Assembly: GCA_014338405.1 (NCBI GenBank)
Contig: JTDE01000259.1
Span: forward strand, 31,678 to 95,677
DNA: 64,000 nt
Direction of reading: 5' to 3'
Source: Paragonimus skrjabini miyazakii
Lineage: Eukaryota; Platyhelminthes; Trematoda; Plagiorchiida; Troglotrematidae
The notes beneath the pieces are model-generated. The model made no database searches. It was not told the origin of the DNA and saw only the letters and a program-made list of their open reading frames with translations. The position numbers and the translations under genes are program-made. Numbering within the stretch: the first letter of the stretch is position 1; every line of letters begins with the position of its first letter. Positions 12,753 to 24,010 of this stretch are shown here, piece after piece.

Positions 12753-14222
12753 TTTGTCTCCTTGAGGAAACAAAAGGAATCAATCAAATGGCACTACCGC
12801 GAATGCAACGCTGTTCACTTCTTCTGTCTGCTTATAATTACAAAATTTCCCATGTTCCGGGTAAAGCAAATCAGGTTGCGGACGCTCTCAGTCGAATGTC
12901 CCTCAGTGACACTCAGGAAATTTCGTGGAAGCCCACTGAACTAGTTCATTTGACGCAGTACCTGAACAAGCATCCAGCGGTAAAAATATCAGTCGAGGAA
13001 CAGAACAGGATTTCCTTTTGTCCAAAGTTAAACGATTTGTTTCTCAGGGTTGGCCAACGAGTAGCGAGGATCAACTAGTGCCGTATTTCAATCGCCGTAT
13101 GAAACTTAGCCTGAAGGAGGGTTGCTTGCTCTGGGGTTCAAGAGTCATTATTCCGTCAAAGTTTTGAAGAAATATCCTCAGTAAGTTACACGAAGGTCAC
13201 CCGGGTGTCAGCCCTATGAAAGCCTTAGCTAGAACTTATGTATGGGGGCTTAATCTCGACAAGGATGTAGAACAATTGATTCGCAGCTGTGAAACCTGCC
13301 AAACTACTCAAAGAAATGCTTCTTCTGTTACACTGAGTCCTTGAAAACGACCGGAGAAACCTTGGGGGCGTGTTCACATAGACTGTTTCGGTTCAACGGA
13401 GAAAAAAATGTGTTTATTACTTATCGATGCTTATTCTAAGTGGATTGAAGTTTATCCAGTAACAAACGCTACATCAGAATTCACCGTTTCGTGTTTACGA
13501 AACTGTTTCAGTAGATTTGGAATTCCTCAAACTATCGTATTTGACAATGGCAGCAACTTTACTAGCAGGGAATTTCAGGAGTTCATAACAAACAACGGGA
13601 TCCAACATATGAGGACTGCTCCTTATCATCCAGTGTCCAACGGACTAGCGGAAGATGCAGTGCAAACAGTTAAAAGTGGACTAAAGGAGCAATTTCCTGC
13701 ACCGATTAAAACGAAACTGGAGAAATTCCTTTTCACACATTGTACGACCCCAACTGAAACTGCCGGGAAAAGTCCAGCGGAGTTGATGTTTAACTGGAAG
13801 TTACGTACTCGTTTGAACTTACTTTCACCGAATACTCGTCTCAGAATTGAGGACAGACAGGAAAAAGCGAAACTATTGTACGACCGGAGATCACATGATC
13901 GCGATTTAAATGTGAATGACCCAGTCTATGTAGAATTACCTCATGAAGAAGGTTGGAAACTCAAACAAATCAGGGCGGAAAACAGCCAGATCACTGAAAT
14001 CGTCCTACCAGATGGCCGGACCATCACAAAGACCATGTGCACCCACGCTCCGTGTCCACCACACCAGAAGAATCAATCTTGAACTATCACCTGCACCACG
14101 ATTCTCCTAGGGAAGAGAACCCGTTACCAGAACAACACCCATATGAGGAGATTCGTCGCCGATCGTGTAGGACGCGCAAACCAGTGGAACGTTTCCGAGC
14201 TGGTGAAACTAAGCCAAATTAA
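12753..14222 (+). pseudogene. Ty3/gypsy pol fragment: RNase H end and integrase
   Basis: The left part (12785-12910) encodes the C-terminal end of RNase H: LLLSAYNYKISHVPGKANQ, then ADALSRM. A frameshift between about 13078 and 13100 leads to the integrase. Its zinc finger has His at 13189 and 13198 and Cys at 13288 and 13297. The catalytic core has Asp 13381 (HIDCFGS), Asp 13543 (FDNGSNF) and Glu 13651 (GLAEDAV), with spacing D-x53-D-x35-E, so all catalytic residues are kept. Stops at 13165 and 13342 (TGA where tryptophan is usual) precede a clean frame from 13345 to 14082. The C-terminal tail continues in another frame to 14222 (RRSCRTRKPVERF). It is better preserved than the element at base 1 and belongs to a different subfamily. 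Confidence 0.9.
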
Positions 14223-14234
14223 AGGGGGAAAGGA
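14221..14234 (+). other. Polypurine tract
   Basis: AAAGGGGGAAAGGA abuts the TG of the right LTR; this is the expected plus-strand primer for reverse transcription. Confidence 0.8.
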
Positions 14235-14500
14235 TGCGGCATCCGAGCCTGCCGTTGTCCGCACGTCACCAGTGCACACGTGTGTGCCCGTTCTATTTCA
14301 CCCTGGCCCCGAACGATCCAATCGTGTTACTCACACAATCGATTGGTTGACTGTTTGTCTTATCTATGCCTCATCGTAAATTTGGTTCATTCTCTCATGT
14401 TCGATAAAGCTACGCGCTATTGCCGCCACGTCTTCTCATTCTACTCTGGGCTGACTATGTGTCAGAGCTCGAAGTTTGACGTATGTTCTAGATTGTAACA
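14235..14500 (+). repeat. 3' LTR (266 bp)
   Basis: Starts TGCGGCATCC directly after the polypurine tract and ends GATTGTAACA; it is followed by CTAC, matching the base pairs before the left end. TG...CA termini plus the duplication fix both edges. Confidence 0.8.
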
Positions 14501-14504
14501 CTAC
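14501..14504. repeat. Target-site duplication, right copy (CTAC)
   Basis: Identical to 12715-12718; see the left copy. Confidence 0.7.
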
Positions 14505-16142
14505 AAAATCAGTGAGGACGAACACCACTCACTGATGTTTAGGATAATACAACTGCGGCACTCAGCATTAACCAAAACTCAATTTCAGAGAGAAACACAT
14601 CATTTGTTGGCGTCATACAAGTGTTTTGGTTAGTGCTGCGTGTAACACCTGTGGGGGCACTATAAGCACGTTACACAAAACAACACTAAAAATTTCGTAA
14701 CTGTTCACTTAGTTGATTTTATTTTCAACCTTGGTCTATCTATTGCTCATAGACATATTATTCATACTCGAACATTCTGACCACAGTTGGAAGAAGCAAT
14801 TCCTTTTGCCTTCAGTCTTCGACTCTGTTAACAAGCCAACATTTATCTCTCTTGGAATAACTGTTCCATGATAATTCACCAACCTTTTTCAGTAAGCTGT
14901 TTAGAAATTTTTAAAAATGATATTCAGTAGTTTACTCCGAACATCTGAAATTCATCTCAGTTGCACGGAAAGTCTAAGAATTAATGCATATAACATTGTA
15001 TTTAGAGAATTTGTAATGCCAAGAAGGACGAAAGGAATAATTTCACAGTTTATTTTCTTTCCTTATACATATTAACGTCCTTGTGGCCTTTCGAAACGGC
15101 GCCGGTCATGTTTGTGGTAGGGACTGATTTCACCATCTGTTCGGTAGAGCGGGAATGTACTCTCCATGCGTTTTGAGAGTTCTTCGAGTCGTAATGTAAT
15201 GAAACAAGATAAGACTGTTAATTCCAACTACCAAATAAGGGTGATTGTTTTATTTAGAGAATTATTGGATCCAACAGTCATACATTGTTAGGTAACATAC
15301 TCATACTTGTTTTATCGATCTTAGCTGTTACATTCTATTTTCCGTGTAACCTGAAACCAATCAATCAATTTATGTAACTGATGAACATTCGCCAATACTA
15401 TAGAAGAGGTTGAGAGAAGTTTTGCAACCTGCTGGTCTTAATAAATAGCGACGAAGTGATGGGGAGTAGTGTCGACCCACTTGGGTCCTATCAACATAAA
15501 AAATGATCGGGACTCGGATCAGCTGCATGTTAAAGAAAGACAATCCAGAAATCTATCCAGTTGACCACAGGGTCGCGGTCACGGATCTTATGGAAAGTGC
15601 ATGAGTTACATCTTTCAGCTATCGTACCTTTAGCTGGGCCTAGAAGAAAATGAAATTCAACAGCTGGGAGGGGTAATCCATACACCTTCTTGTAACCCAA
15701 ATAACTGAAACTGTTGGTCTATAGGATAGTTGTTTGAACTATCATTCCGAAGCATAATAACAGTCTATGGGTTTGATCCATTTGAGTACAAGATGTTAAC
15801 GGTACACACCCAAGTCGAAACCGCTATCAATTACTCCGCTGGTGGTTCCATGAGAAATACACTTATGATCATCATTTGTTGATGACATAAAGTCGGTACT
15901 AATATCAATCAATCTTTCAGGCTCATTCTCAGAGGTGTACTGTTGTGTGTTATTCCGCTAAGTTTGGATAAAGTGGCTTCCAGTCTCAGCGTGAGTGTTT
16001 AGAATGCATTTGCGCCTCAATCCATAACTCGAAACACATAAAGAAACACAGATTACAATGATCGCGCTGAAATGAACGATCACTTGTTTCAACAACTGGA
16101 TATACAAAATCACTTGGGCCTTTGAATTTGAAACAGAGGATG
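14505..16142. other. No gene seen
   Basis: AT-rich sequence with frequent stops in all frames; I see no repeat, exon or RNA signature. Confidence 0.5.
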
Positions 16143-16265
16143 CACTAGATTCTTCTCAGAGTTCTCCAGTAGTGCATATTCTTGCTACTGTCGAGAACCG
16201 AAATTCGGCGACTCTTTTAGAGGATAACTGTGCAGTTGGCATCACGATAAGCACGACTGAGTTAT
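16143..16265 (-). mobile_element. SINE family 1 copy (diverged)
   Basis: Matches the body of the repeat seen at 22698-22922: CACTAGATTC, CCAGTAGTGCATATTCTTGC and AACCGAAATTCGGC occur in the same order. The hammerhead segment is shortened and the core is lost. Confidence 0.4.
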
Positions 16266-16855
16266 CACGGGGAAACGCTCAGAACCGAATGTGGTAATCC
16301 GCTCATGCCTTGCGTGTGCTCAATTCCGACATTGCTGTCACTTAAAAGGCTGGCCACAGTTCAACTCTCGACTGTGGCGAGAACATCCAAGGTAACTACC
16401 CAGTGCGCCACTACAGTAACTTCAACCACGTCACGCGAAAGGCAGCTTTCAGAAGAAAAGAATGAGAGAGAGAGACTATTTGGTGTTTAAGCATGTGTAA
16501 GACGGTCCTCAGCAAATTATGGACGCTGCTCACATAGTAGTATGCATAAAGAAAAGTCGGGGAGACAGGACACTTCAACAAAACTAAATGAGAGAAGGCT
16601 TTCTAGTCTGCTTCAAACCATGTAATATGTTTTTCTCAGGTGAAACGAAAGTTCGATGTCCAAGTGTCGTCACAATGAGCGAGAAAGTCACCCAACCACG
16701 TAACCTACATAGGTTGTCAGGACCTGATGCCATCAGTGGAAAAACCACATACATTTAACTGTATCGAGTGCAATGGATAAAACATTGTTATCCTTAGTAC
16801 TGCAAACAACTAATCTGTAGCTAGTTGTGCACTCTACTGGGGTCACCGGTGAAAG

Positions 16856-16889
<34 letters not shown>

Positions 16890-19231
16890 TCACTCAGATA
16901 CATATTGGTAATTATTTGACGGTTTAGGACGTGTTTTCCTCTGAAACATATTTGAATTAGTATAGTGGACGAGGAGAAGACGTAAACTACTTGTATCGAC
17001 TGATGTAAAACATCTTTAGTACTGAAATACAATACAATACAATACCCGCCGAAATTGACACTTTTCAACAACAGAAAACTTGAAAACAAATATCCTTTTT
17101 CCCTAAATCATGGTTTTCATATCAAGGTATTGAATCATTTCGGTAGACTGTACATAGACTTGACGAACGATCAGTAGAGACCTTACTGAAGAAAACCACA
17201 AGGAAGTTATACAAGATTCAAGCAAGGGTCTCAATACCAAATTCGGTTTAGAAGGATTTTTTGGAGGCACATAAAAACCAGGTAGTAGACTTTAAACATT
17301 CAGGTGAATGGCACGCAGATACAATGTATTTCACTCTTAAAACACAATAAAAGCCATACATTATGCTGACATTTTGGGAATTTTCCATTTAGACCTCGAC
17401 GTTCAAACTGGTCCCATGGTTATTTCGACCCAAGCTTGAATCTTATCATTGCTGTCAGGTTACATGAGTTTAGCTAACAAAAACACTTACTTCAAGCACC
17501 TGGTGCTTTGCGTCACTAGGTATTCATGCAAAAACTAATTGTTCTTATTCAAACCTCGGCAAGTTCACTTAAAAATATGAACGTTTAATAAACACCTGCT
17601 GTACCGGTCTACTAATACTGGGGTCTGGATTCTTATACTCATTCCCGCCCTACTTTAAACTGGGATAAAAACAAGCACAGTCAACATTTACTGTACAGTG
17701 GGAACATACTAAGAAACAAAGCCCTATGTATCTGATGAGCTGCGAACAACTGTGCGACAATAAAATCCACATTCATAGTCTATGAACTCACTTCCTTGTG
17801 ATTTTTCAAACCGATTGCTTTCGGACATAACAACGGGACGGTTCTCATCGTTCAGTCGGTCAAAGTAAACGGAAGGCTGCCACATCCACATGGGTCCTTT
17901 GAGTCATAGTGCATTGGAAGACAACCAGTGTATTTCACATTTGAAAAAAAAGAAGATAATGGAAGAATAATCAGGAGACTGATTTGTGGATTCAGTTACT
18001 GAAAGTCGTTAAGAACATGAATTGGTTCACATACAATCATAAAACTCAGTTTAGGGTGATAATGTGTGAGAGAATGTCACTTCGTCATTTAGGCCATATT
18101 GAAAATCTTTTTGGATGCAAAATGACGAATATGAACACTCGTTCCTTCAACTAACCCTAACTGACTATCGAGGTGTTGCTCGATGGTCAGAAAATCTATC
18201 CCCGTGATTGGATTTTTCAGTAAGATCGATTTACTTTCTGATGATAATTGGACATTTTTTTATCAATCATAAGTACAACTGTTAATAAATTTGACTTTTA
18301 ATTGATGATATGGCTTGTTATCACAATTTTCCAGGGTGGAGCGTTGATGTTAGCAGTTTTCCTCTTAAATTGCATGACGTTAGCAAAGAGAAAGACTAGT
18401 CGTTTATCAGAGTAGAAGCCGATGGCAGACTCCCTACACAGCATTTTTCGAATTGTTTGAACATTGATCTTACATAATCTTGTGAGTGTATGTATTTCAG
18501 GTTGAAATCGGCAAACATTATAGGTATACTCGTTTGTGTAAGGACGGGTATAATGCGGTCACTACCCTGCTAATCGACGCAACAAAATTGTTTGTGATGA
18601 TGGCGGTAGCAGACTGTTTGGACAGTGGGCGCCGGAACCAGACAGTGTTATCATGCAGGAGTTCGTTCAGAAAAGTGGGTTGGTTCACTTCATATGTCCT
18701 GCTTCTGTGTTGGTGGAGAAGTTGTTTTGAAAGGTTTACAGATATAGAGAAAAAAAGACAAAGGCAAATAAAAGAAAACTTCAATGAACCTACTTATGTG
18801 TAGTCATAGAATCAATGATCATTGACACACAAATTCTACCAGATATGCGCACGTAATGCTCTGTGGAACGGGGCCAGATTGATGGATAGAAGACGTGTAG
18901 CGCAGGTTTTCTTTTACGTAAAAACTTTAGTAAACTTTTAAAACTGTCAACTAATTCAGCCATACTGCAGAGTTTCTTAAGGCATTTCAGTGTGAACAGA
19001 CAGTAAATGTGCAGCAGTTCTGTATACAGAGTAACCTATGCAACATATAATCTACTTTCAGCGAGTGATCCTTCAAGCGTTCATTCGTGTTCAGTGGAAG
19101 GAGGTGTGTCCGTCGATAACTTGGAGTATGGAATATTTTGTGGCTAAAAATTAAGTCTCTCCTAAAGTTTTTGTAACTTTTGATGAGTAGCAGATGATTT
19201 TGGTTTATGTATAGATTGAGCATCGCTTGCA
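16266..19231. other. Non-coding, two microsatellites and a hammerhead-like motif
   Basis: Contains an AT dinucleotide run (16858-16887) and four AATAC units (17026-17045). A TATGTATCTGATGAGCTGC motif near 17725 is discussed as a finding. At 18501-18676 a frame preceded by TATTTCAG and followed by GTGGGT could be an exon, but an alternative frame is equally open and no domain is recognised. Confidence 0.4.
16858..16887. repeat. (AT)15 microsatellite
   Basis: Uninterrupted 30-base AT alternation. Confidence 0.95.
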
Positions 19232-19400
19232 ATTGATCTCAGTTGTTGCATTCCTATAGACTTTTCAGTCGGCCCCTTTCGAAAAGAAGCACTGGACTTG
19301 AGTTTTGCGCTTCTTAGAGCTCGTCACTAGTGCATATCTTTGCCACGGTTTGAGTGTGGATCCCAGTCAGGCTTTCATGATTCCTGTGATTTTAACTTGG
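19232..19400 (-). mobile_element. SINE family 1 copy
   Basis: On the minus strand it reads head (B-box-like region near 19365), GATATGCACTA, then a degraded hammerhead core (GTGACGA for CTGATGA, AAAA for GAAA) with CTCAAGTC, and the tail ending GATCAAT at 19232. Lies head-to-head with the plus-strand copy at 19538. Confidence 0.6.
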
Positions 19401-19537
19401 AGTGAAGTCCTAGTCGAGCGGTCGTCAATGACAGGGCAGTCACTGTCTTCTCTTAAGGCGATCGGGCAGTCTGAGGATTACACACACGTGATTGTGGTTG
19501 ATGGTTCACATATGTTGATTCCGTCGTGTCTAATGTG

Positions 19538-19670
19538 TGGTAAATGGCAGAGTGGTGAGCAAGGTTACCTCATGAAAGTGTGGCTGGAGCTCTAGTCCTA
19601 GTTGTGGCAAGGATATGCACTACTAACGAGTTCCAACGGGAGCGAAACTCCAGCTTGTGTAGTTACTAGA
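19538..19670 (+). mobile_element. SINE family 1 copy with clear A box
   Basis: A-box-like TGGCAGAGTGGT (19545-19556), B-box-like GGAGCTCTAGTCC (about 19585-19597), then GGCAAGGATATGCACTA and a hammerhead-like segment: CTAACGA (19623-19629), stem II GTTC/GAGC (19630-19633 / 19640-19643) and GAAAC (19644-19648). Two core bases differ from CTGATGA and the distal stem I strand is lost. Confidence 0.6.
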
Positions 19671-19879
19671 GAACTAACTTAATTTAACTGAAGATTTGTA
19701 TAATCCCCATAGTTCCTCTAGTGGTCAATCTCGCCACACTTAAAATAAGTGCAAAAGCCTTGTTTAGGGTAAGGGGGACTGATCTATGTGCCTGTTTTCA
19801 GGTGCAGGTGGATTGTATAGGCGAACATAGTAGGAAACTCTTCAAGGTGGCATGTTCCGTGAGTCAACCCCAGGAGGTC

Positions 19880-20800
19880 CACTGTAGTTTCAGCCTTTCA
19901 ATCATGGCTAATCAATTTGTAGACATATTAGCTCTCTGTCACTAGGAACCCTAGATCTTGTTTGCAAACTGATACAAGCAACTTAGTGTAGACCTGGTTA
20001 CAGTGAGCACAAGTGTGATGGCCAATATGCATCTGTAGACCTCGAACAACAAGCCATTTTTTTGGTTTAGACTGTTTAAATCACTTTGTAGTGTTTCAAC
20101 ATCTTGTGCCCTCTAGAACTCACCGGAGTTGTGTGCCATCAGCCGAAAATAGAGTTGACGATTGGGCGATGTTGAGTAATTTAAGAACGAAAAAAGAGCA
20201 ACAGAGGTCCTATGGTGAATCCTTGTGAAACACTTCTGTTGGCAAGGAACCACCCTAATAAATGACTATTTTACACCTGAAGTTAAGCCTACGTTCAGTT
20301 ACATACTTCTCAATGACGCAATAATCACGGAGTTTCCTTAGAAAGACAGAATTTATAGCCCTGTCAAGTAATTTGGAAAAGTCAAGTTGAACAAAATTAA
20401 TTGTCAGCTGTAGGCTTACAGTCATGAGCAACCATCAGCCTCAAGACGCATGATTAACCCTTATGGAAACTGTACCGTTCCTTGGTGATAGGTTCGCGGT
20501 CTATTACGCTTGTCCCTAGGGAATCTACCGGTAAACTCTCCATTTCTTTGGAGATCACTGGAAGCTAAGATATGAGTCAACATATATGGCTAGGCCATTT
20601 CCACGGTTATCTTTAAAAATTGGTAGACATACATTTGACAAGTAGTGACTAAAATTACTCTCAGTGGTTCTGATAACACGGCGACACAGTTTTTGCGAAA
20701 ACAATGGGGTGGTTTCGTATTATTGTTACTTATTGTCGTTAGTTTCAGTGGGGCCGTATGAAAAGGACACCATCGGTTGTAATTCGAGCTCATCATAACT
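19880..20800 (-). pseudogene. CR1-like LINE reverse transcriptase remnant
   Basis: Minus-strand frames, in order from 20800 down, show CVAVLSEPL (the pre-fingers block), then PVISKEMESL with PITKERYSFHKG*SC (motif Q/fingers, stop inside), then INFVQLDFSKLLDR (motif A, about 20400-20360; usual form DVVYLDFSKAFD), and DVETLQSDLNSLNQ (region after motif C) followed by KQDLGFLVTES. This order is that of CR1/jockey-type non-LTR retrotransposon RT. The FADD catalytic motif is not readable and there are many stops and shifts, so it is an old 5'- and 3'-truncated copy. Confidence 0.65.
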
Positions 20801-21656
20801 GTGGTGTCAACTTACATGCGATCTCTTTAACATAATTGTTAATGTTCACCTCGTTAGACATCCAGCTAATCACAATGTGCGTTGCACGCTAAGACCATGT
20901 TTCGCTATACGTTTGCCCGTTTTCAGTCTTAACAGTGTTTATGTTACAGTTGTGACTGCTTGCCGTATAGTTCACTGACGTGTATTATGAAGTCATATTG
21001 AATGCAATACACATACCCTTCTAAGGGTCCGAGTATAGGTATGTTACGTTGAATATAGGTTTATATAATGACTATAATTTTTGTGGATTAGCTATCTGTA
21101 GGCAAAGTACTCATCTTTATAGATTTTTGCACAAGCCAGGTGTTAATTAATTAAGATTATTTATGGCATTTATTAGTGTCCTCGAAACGGGTTACAAGTG
21201 ATAGATTGGGCGTGTGCTATTATAGTTTGATAGTTGCCATTAGGCCAACTGAATTTTGGGCGTAGCTTGTGAGATTCATTAGGAAAAGGTATCTCATAAT
21301 AATTATAAATAGAAACACAAGCTATATTTTATTGTATCAAATACTACTGCTAACAATACCTTGGGGATTTCACTGGCAAAAGATCAAACAACGCAGGTGA
21401 AAGTTTCGATTGACATAGATAACTTTGTTGAAGTGACACAAATAAACGGGCATGGAGCAAAACGTTTTTGTAAAGCGAGCGTAGGTGTATAGTGGGTATG
21501 TTTACTGGTCAACAATATTACAGAATGACCTTATATACATACGGCCCTAGGTGTGCGTTGTGCACTAAACAAAACAAATTTTCGTGTTTGTCATGCCAAT
21601 CTGCTGAAAATAAGTAATCATCATGTATTACTCATGAGTAGTCAAACGGAAGCATA
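20801..21656. other. No gene seen
   Basis: AT-rich. The last 120 bases are presumably decayed RT-side sequence of the PLE that becomes readable at 21657. Confidence 0.4.
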
Positions 21657-21992
21657 TGTGAGTACCGGGCCACTTACATAGGCAGAACGGAGCGCCAGTT
21701 ACGTCATCGGGTCAACGAACACATTCCAGTTTGGGTTCGCAAAACACTCATGGATACAACAATACCGGGATCAAGTCAGAATGTAACCAGTCACAGGGAA
21801 CCAGCATCATCGATCGCCGGACACCTGTTGACTTGTCGACCCCAACTGAACCTGGAGAAGGCGTTTCGAATACGTTACGCAACAAAAAATCGAAGGCTTC
21901 TCCGGTTCGCGGAGGCGGTAGCAATTAGCAAATGGAAGCCACCCCTCTGTGTACAGAAAGACTTGTTCGTCAGTACCAAATTGCCCTGGTAA
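21657..21992 (+). pseudogene. Penelope-like element, GIY-YIG endonuclease end
   Basis: An uninterrupted frame reads CEYRATYIGRTERQLRHRVN, then SSIAGHLL, RRLLRFAEAVAI, KPPLC and ends STKLPW before a stop at 21990-21992. This is the C-terminal GIY-YIG nuclease of Penelope-like retroelements: the YIG motif is kept, the conserved Arg follows, and AEA supplies the catalytic Glu. The family uses this domain to nick target DNA for RT priming. The RT domain is missing upstream, so the copy is 5'-truncated, which is the usual state for PLEs. No ATG is appropriate because this is the interior of a polyprotein. A hammerhead-like motif lies 113 bases downstream, as expected for a PLE terminal region. Confidence 0.8.
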
Positions 21993-22104
21993 TTGACGTG
22001 TATGGATGTGCGTGAGTGTGCGTGTGTTGGTGTGGTTGTTGATTTTGTTGTTTAGCTTCACAATGCCCACTGAACTTTGCTATATAAACACACAGACTGC
22101 AGTA

Positions 22105-22152
22105 TGTACCTGATGAGATGCAGCGAAATGTGCTCGAGAGATACACTGTACA
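22105..22152 (+). ncRNA. Hammerhead ribozyme-like motif in PLE 3' tail
   Basis: Stem I TGTAC (22105-22109) can pair with GTACA (22148-22152). Between them are the core CTGATGA (22110-22116), a weak stem II (GATGCAGC, 22117-22124), core GAAA (22125-22128) and a possible stem III TGT/ACA (22129-22131 / 22143-22145). The base expected to be U before the cleavage base is C, so cleavage in this copy is doubtful. Hammerheads in PLE terminal repeats are established for many animals. Confidence 0.45.
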
Positions 22153-22404
22153 AAAAACTGTTTCTGACTTCTATGTTCAAATATGGTTAGGTGTTAAAGT
22201 AACTGAGGGCATATATGGAGTGCTGTGTTGCAAGAAATGATGTATGCCATATACGAACTTGATTTTGAAAACTGTGACGTCCTATGCTTATTGTTATGTA
22301 CAGATGAGTGTTTGTAAATTAACCGGTGTTGAAGTATATGCAACAAGTTAGTAGTAAGAGGTTTGGCTGATAAATCTGAACGTTACTTACAGTTGAGCAC
22401 AACT

Positions 22405-22600
22405 GTCACATTCTCGAAGTCTTCCTCATCAGCCATTTTCGAGAAGAAACTAGACTTGAGTTTCGCTACTGTTAGTGATCGTCAGTAGTGTATATGCTTG
22501 CCACGGCCGGGATGGCAATTGTAATCATACTTTCAAGTCGCAACCTTGTCGGCCACAGCGCCATTGCACTCACATCAGATATGACTGAATTAACATACGC
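22405..22600 (-). mobile_element. SINE family 1 copy
   Basis: Minus-strand order: tRNA-like head (about 22590-22510), GCAAGCATATACACTA, hammerhead core CTGACGA (22485-22479, one change), GAAAC, TCAAGTC and tail. Stem I is degraded on its 3' side. Confidence 0.55.
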
Positions 22601-22697
22601 AAACGTTGTGGTTTGTTAAACCGCCAATTCTGTTCACTTGTGGTTAGTCTTAGGTTGGACTAAAACAGATTGTTTCAAAATTGAACACCATCCACAC

Positions 22698-22922
22698 TTG
22701 ATCTCAGTCTTTGCATTCAGATAAGCGTTTTGGCTAGCCCACTTCGAAAGGAAACACTAGACTCGAGTTTCGTTCTTATTAGACTCCATCAGTAGTGCAT
22801 ATCCTTGTCCGGATCGGAGTTCTCACTTTGACCATAATGCTTGTGAGGCTGGCGTGTTAACCACAAAGCCAGCAACATCATAATAGGCATGAAAGAATGA
22901 TCGAGTCCAGACGCTCAACCAC
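22698..22922 (-). mobile_element. SINE family 1, best-preserved minus copy
   Basis: Read on the minus strand: leader GGTTGAGCGTC; A-box-like TGGCTTTGTGG (22871-22861); a B-box-like region around 22820; GATATGCACTA; hammerhead segment with stem I GCACTA (22798-22793) pairing TAGTGT (22759-22754), core CTGATGG (one base off CTGATGA), GAAAC (22771-22767), loop TCGA and GTC before the predicted cut; then a tail ending GATCAAGTGTGG. Length about 225 bp. Such elements are transcribed by RNA polymerase III and copied by LINE or PLE machinery. Confidence 0.7.
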
Positions 22923-23159
22923 AACCTTGTATGAATGGTGTTCAGAACAGATTTTATTCTTTTTTCAAACTTTCTTATAACTTTCTTATAACTATAGGGG
23001 TAATTCTATGTACACTTTTGTTTATCGCCGATGCATTGAAGCCGTAAGCTTGTGATACGAATTTACCGGATATACGCCACCACCATACGCGTTACAGTTA
23101 TATATATGTACAAATATACATGAATAAAAGTGAAAGCCGAACACCGAGCAATGGGTATT

Positions 23160-24010
23160 TATTGTGACGTTTCAAACCCGCATTAGGAATCCTTGTCAAA
23201 CAACATGTTGATGGTCGTCAGCATGTCTGTTTGTCTGTCGCTTGTGTTCACCGTAGTTGTGCGACCAATGGAATGTAGTGAATGTCGAGGTCAATGTATC
23301 TCTTGAAAGCATTATGAAAGAAGATCGTTCTTGCTTCCATTTTGCTAATCCGATCACTGGAGTCCGCCAGCTTGGCTCGCGGTTGCGCAGTGTTGCTAAA
23401 GATGCGACTGTTGGTTCTCCCGTCGCAATGCTAAGTGATGCTTGTTTAGACGTGCTTCAACTGTTTACCAGTTTCGCCTACGTAGGCTTGACCATAGTCT
23501 TGGCAGTGAATAGAGTATATTACACGTGTTTGCTCATGCGCTACAACTGTATCTTTGAGTATGCAAAGCCTACTTCGAATGTTGTTTGTTGGCCTGTGGG
23601 CGATTTTGACTGCAAATTTTCCCATAATGCGCTCAATTTTCTATGGGGCTCCGTTTAGGTATGGTAAAGCGATGGACTTTTTTCTTGTGCAGTTCGATAC
23701 AACACTCAGTCGGGTCTTGTTGCATGCGTTTATGAATGGATTAGAGTAGCCGTCTGATGTGAATACCTCACAAAGTCGTTCTGTTTTGCTTTTTTGTAGT
23801 TCAAGCATTCTGCAGTGGGTGGTTACTCGACGATATAAGTTTCGCGCACAATATTTTTTTGTGATTGTATAGTTGAAACTGAACGACAATACAGTGTTGT
23901 TAGTTGTTGGTTTGCGATACACTGTCGTGTATATGGTTACACCAGATTGTCTTAATAACGGTACATCCAGGATCGGCGTGTGGACGTTGGTTTCTACTTA
24001 CTCAGTGCAC
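23160..24010 (-). pseudogene. Penelope-like element (RT thumb and GIY-YIG)
   Basis: Minus-strand translation gives, in order, PILDVPLLRQ and TVYRKPTTNNTVLSFSF (end of RT/thumb, about 24000-23880), NGAP, then VIYSIHCQDYGQAYVGETGK (GIY-YIG nuclease, about 23530-23460) and YIDLDIHYIPL near the C-terminus (about 23295). Several stops and one shift break it. A conserved-looking tail rich in AAGGATTCC...GAAACGTCACAA (minus strand, 23195-23160) resembles the region that follows PLE coding sequence. The plus-strand frame 23257-23658 is its antisense shadow. It belongs to a different PLE subfamily from the neighbour at 24974-26702 (VYRKPT here, IYRRPT there). Confidence 0.75.

Noticed and set aside
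22420..22450. CTGATGAGGAAG on the minus strand inside the SINE tail
   Set aside because: No GAAA follows and it lies in the tail, not in the ribozyme position; a chance hit.
23257..23658. 133-codon plus-strand open frame
   Set aside because: It is the antisense of the minus-strand PLE GIY-YIG region, which has clear motifs.
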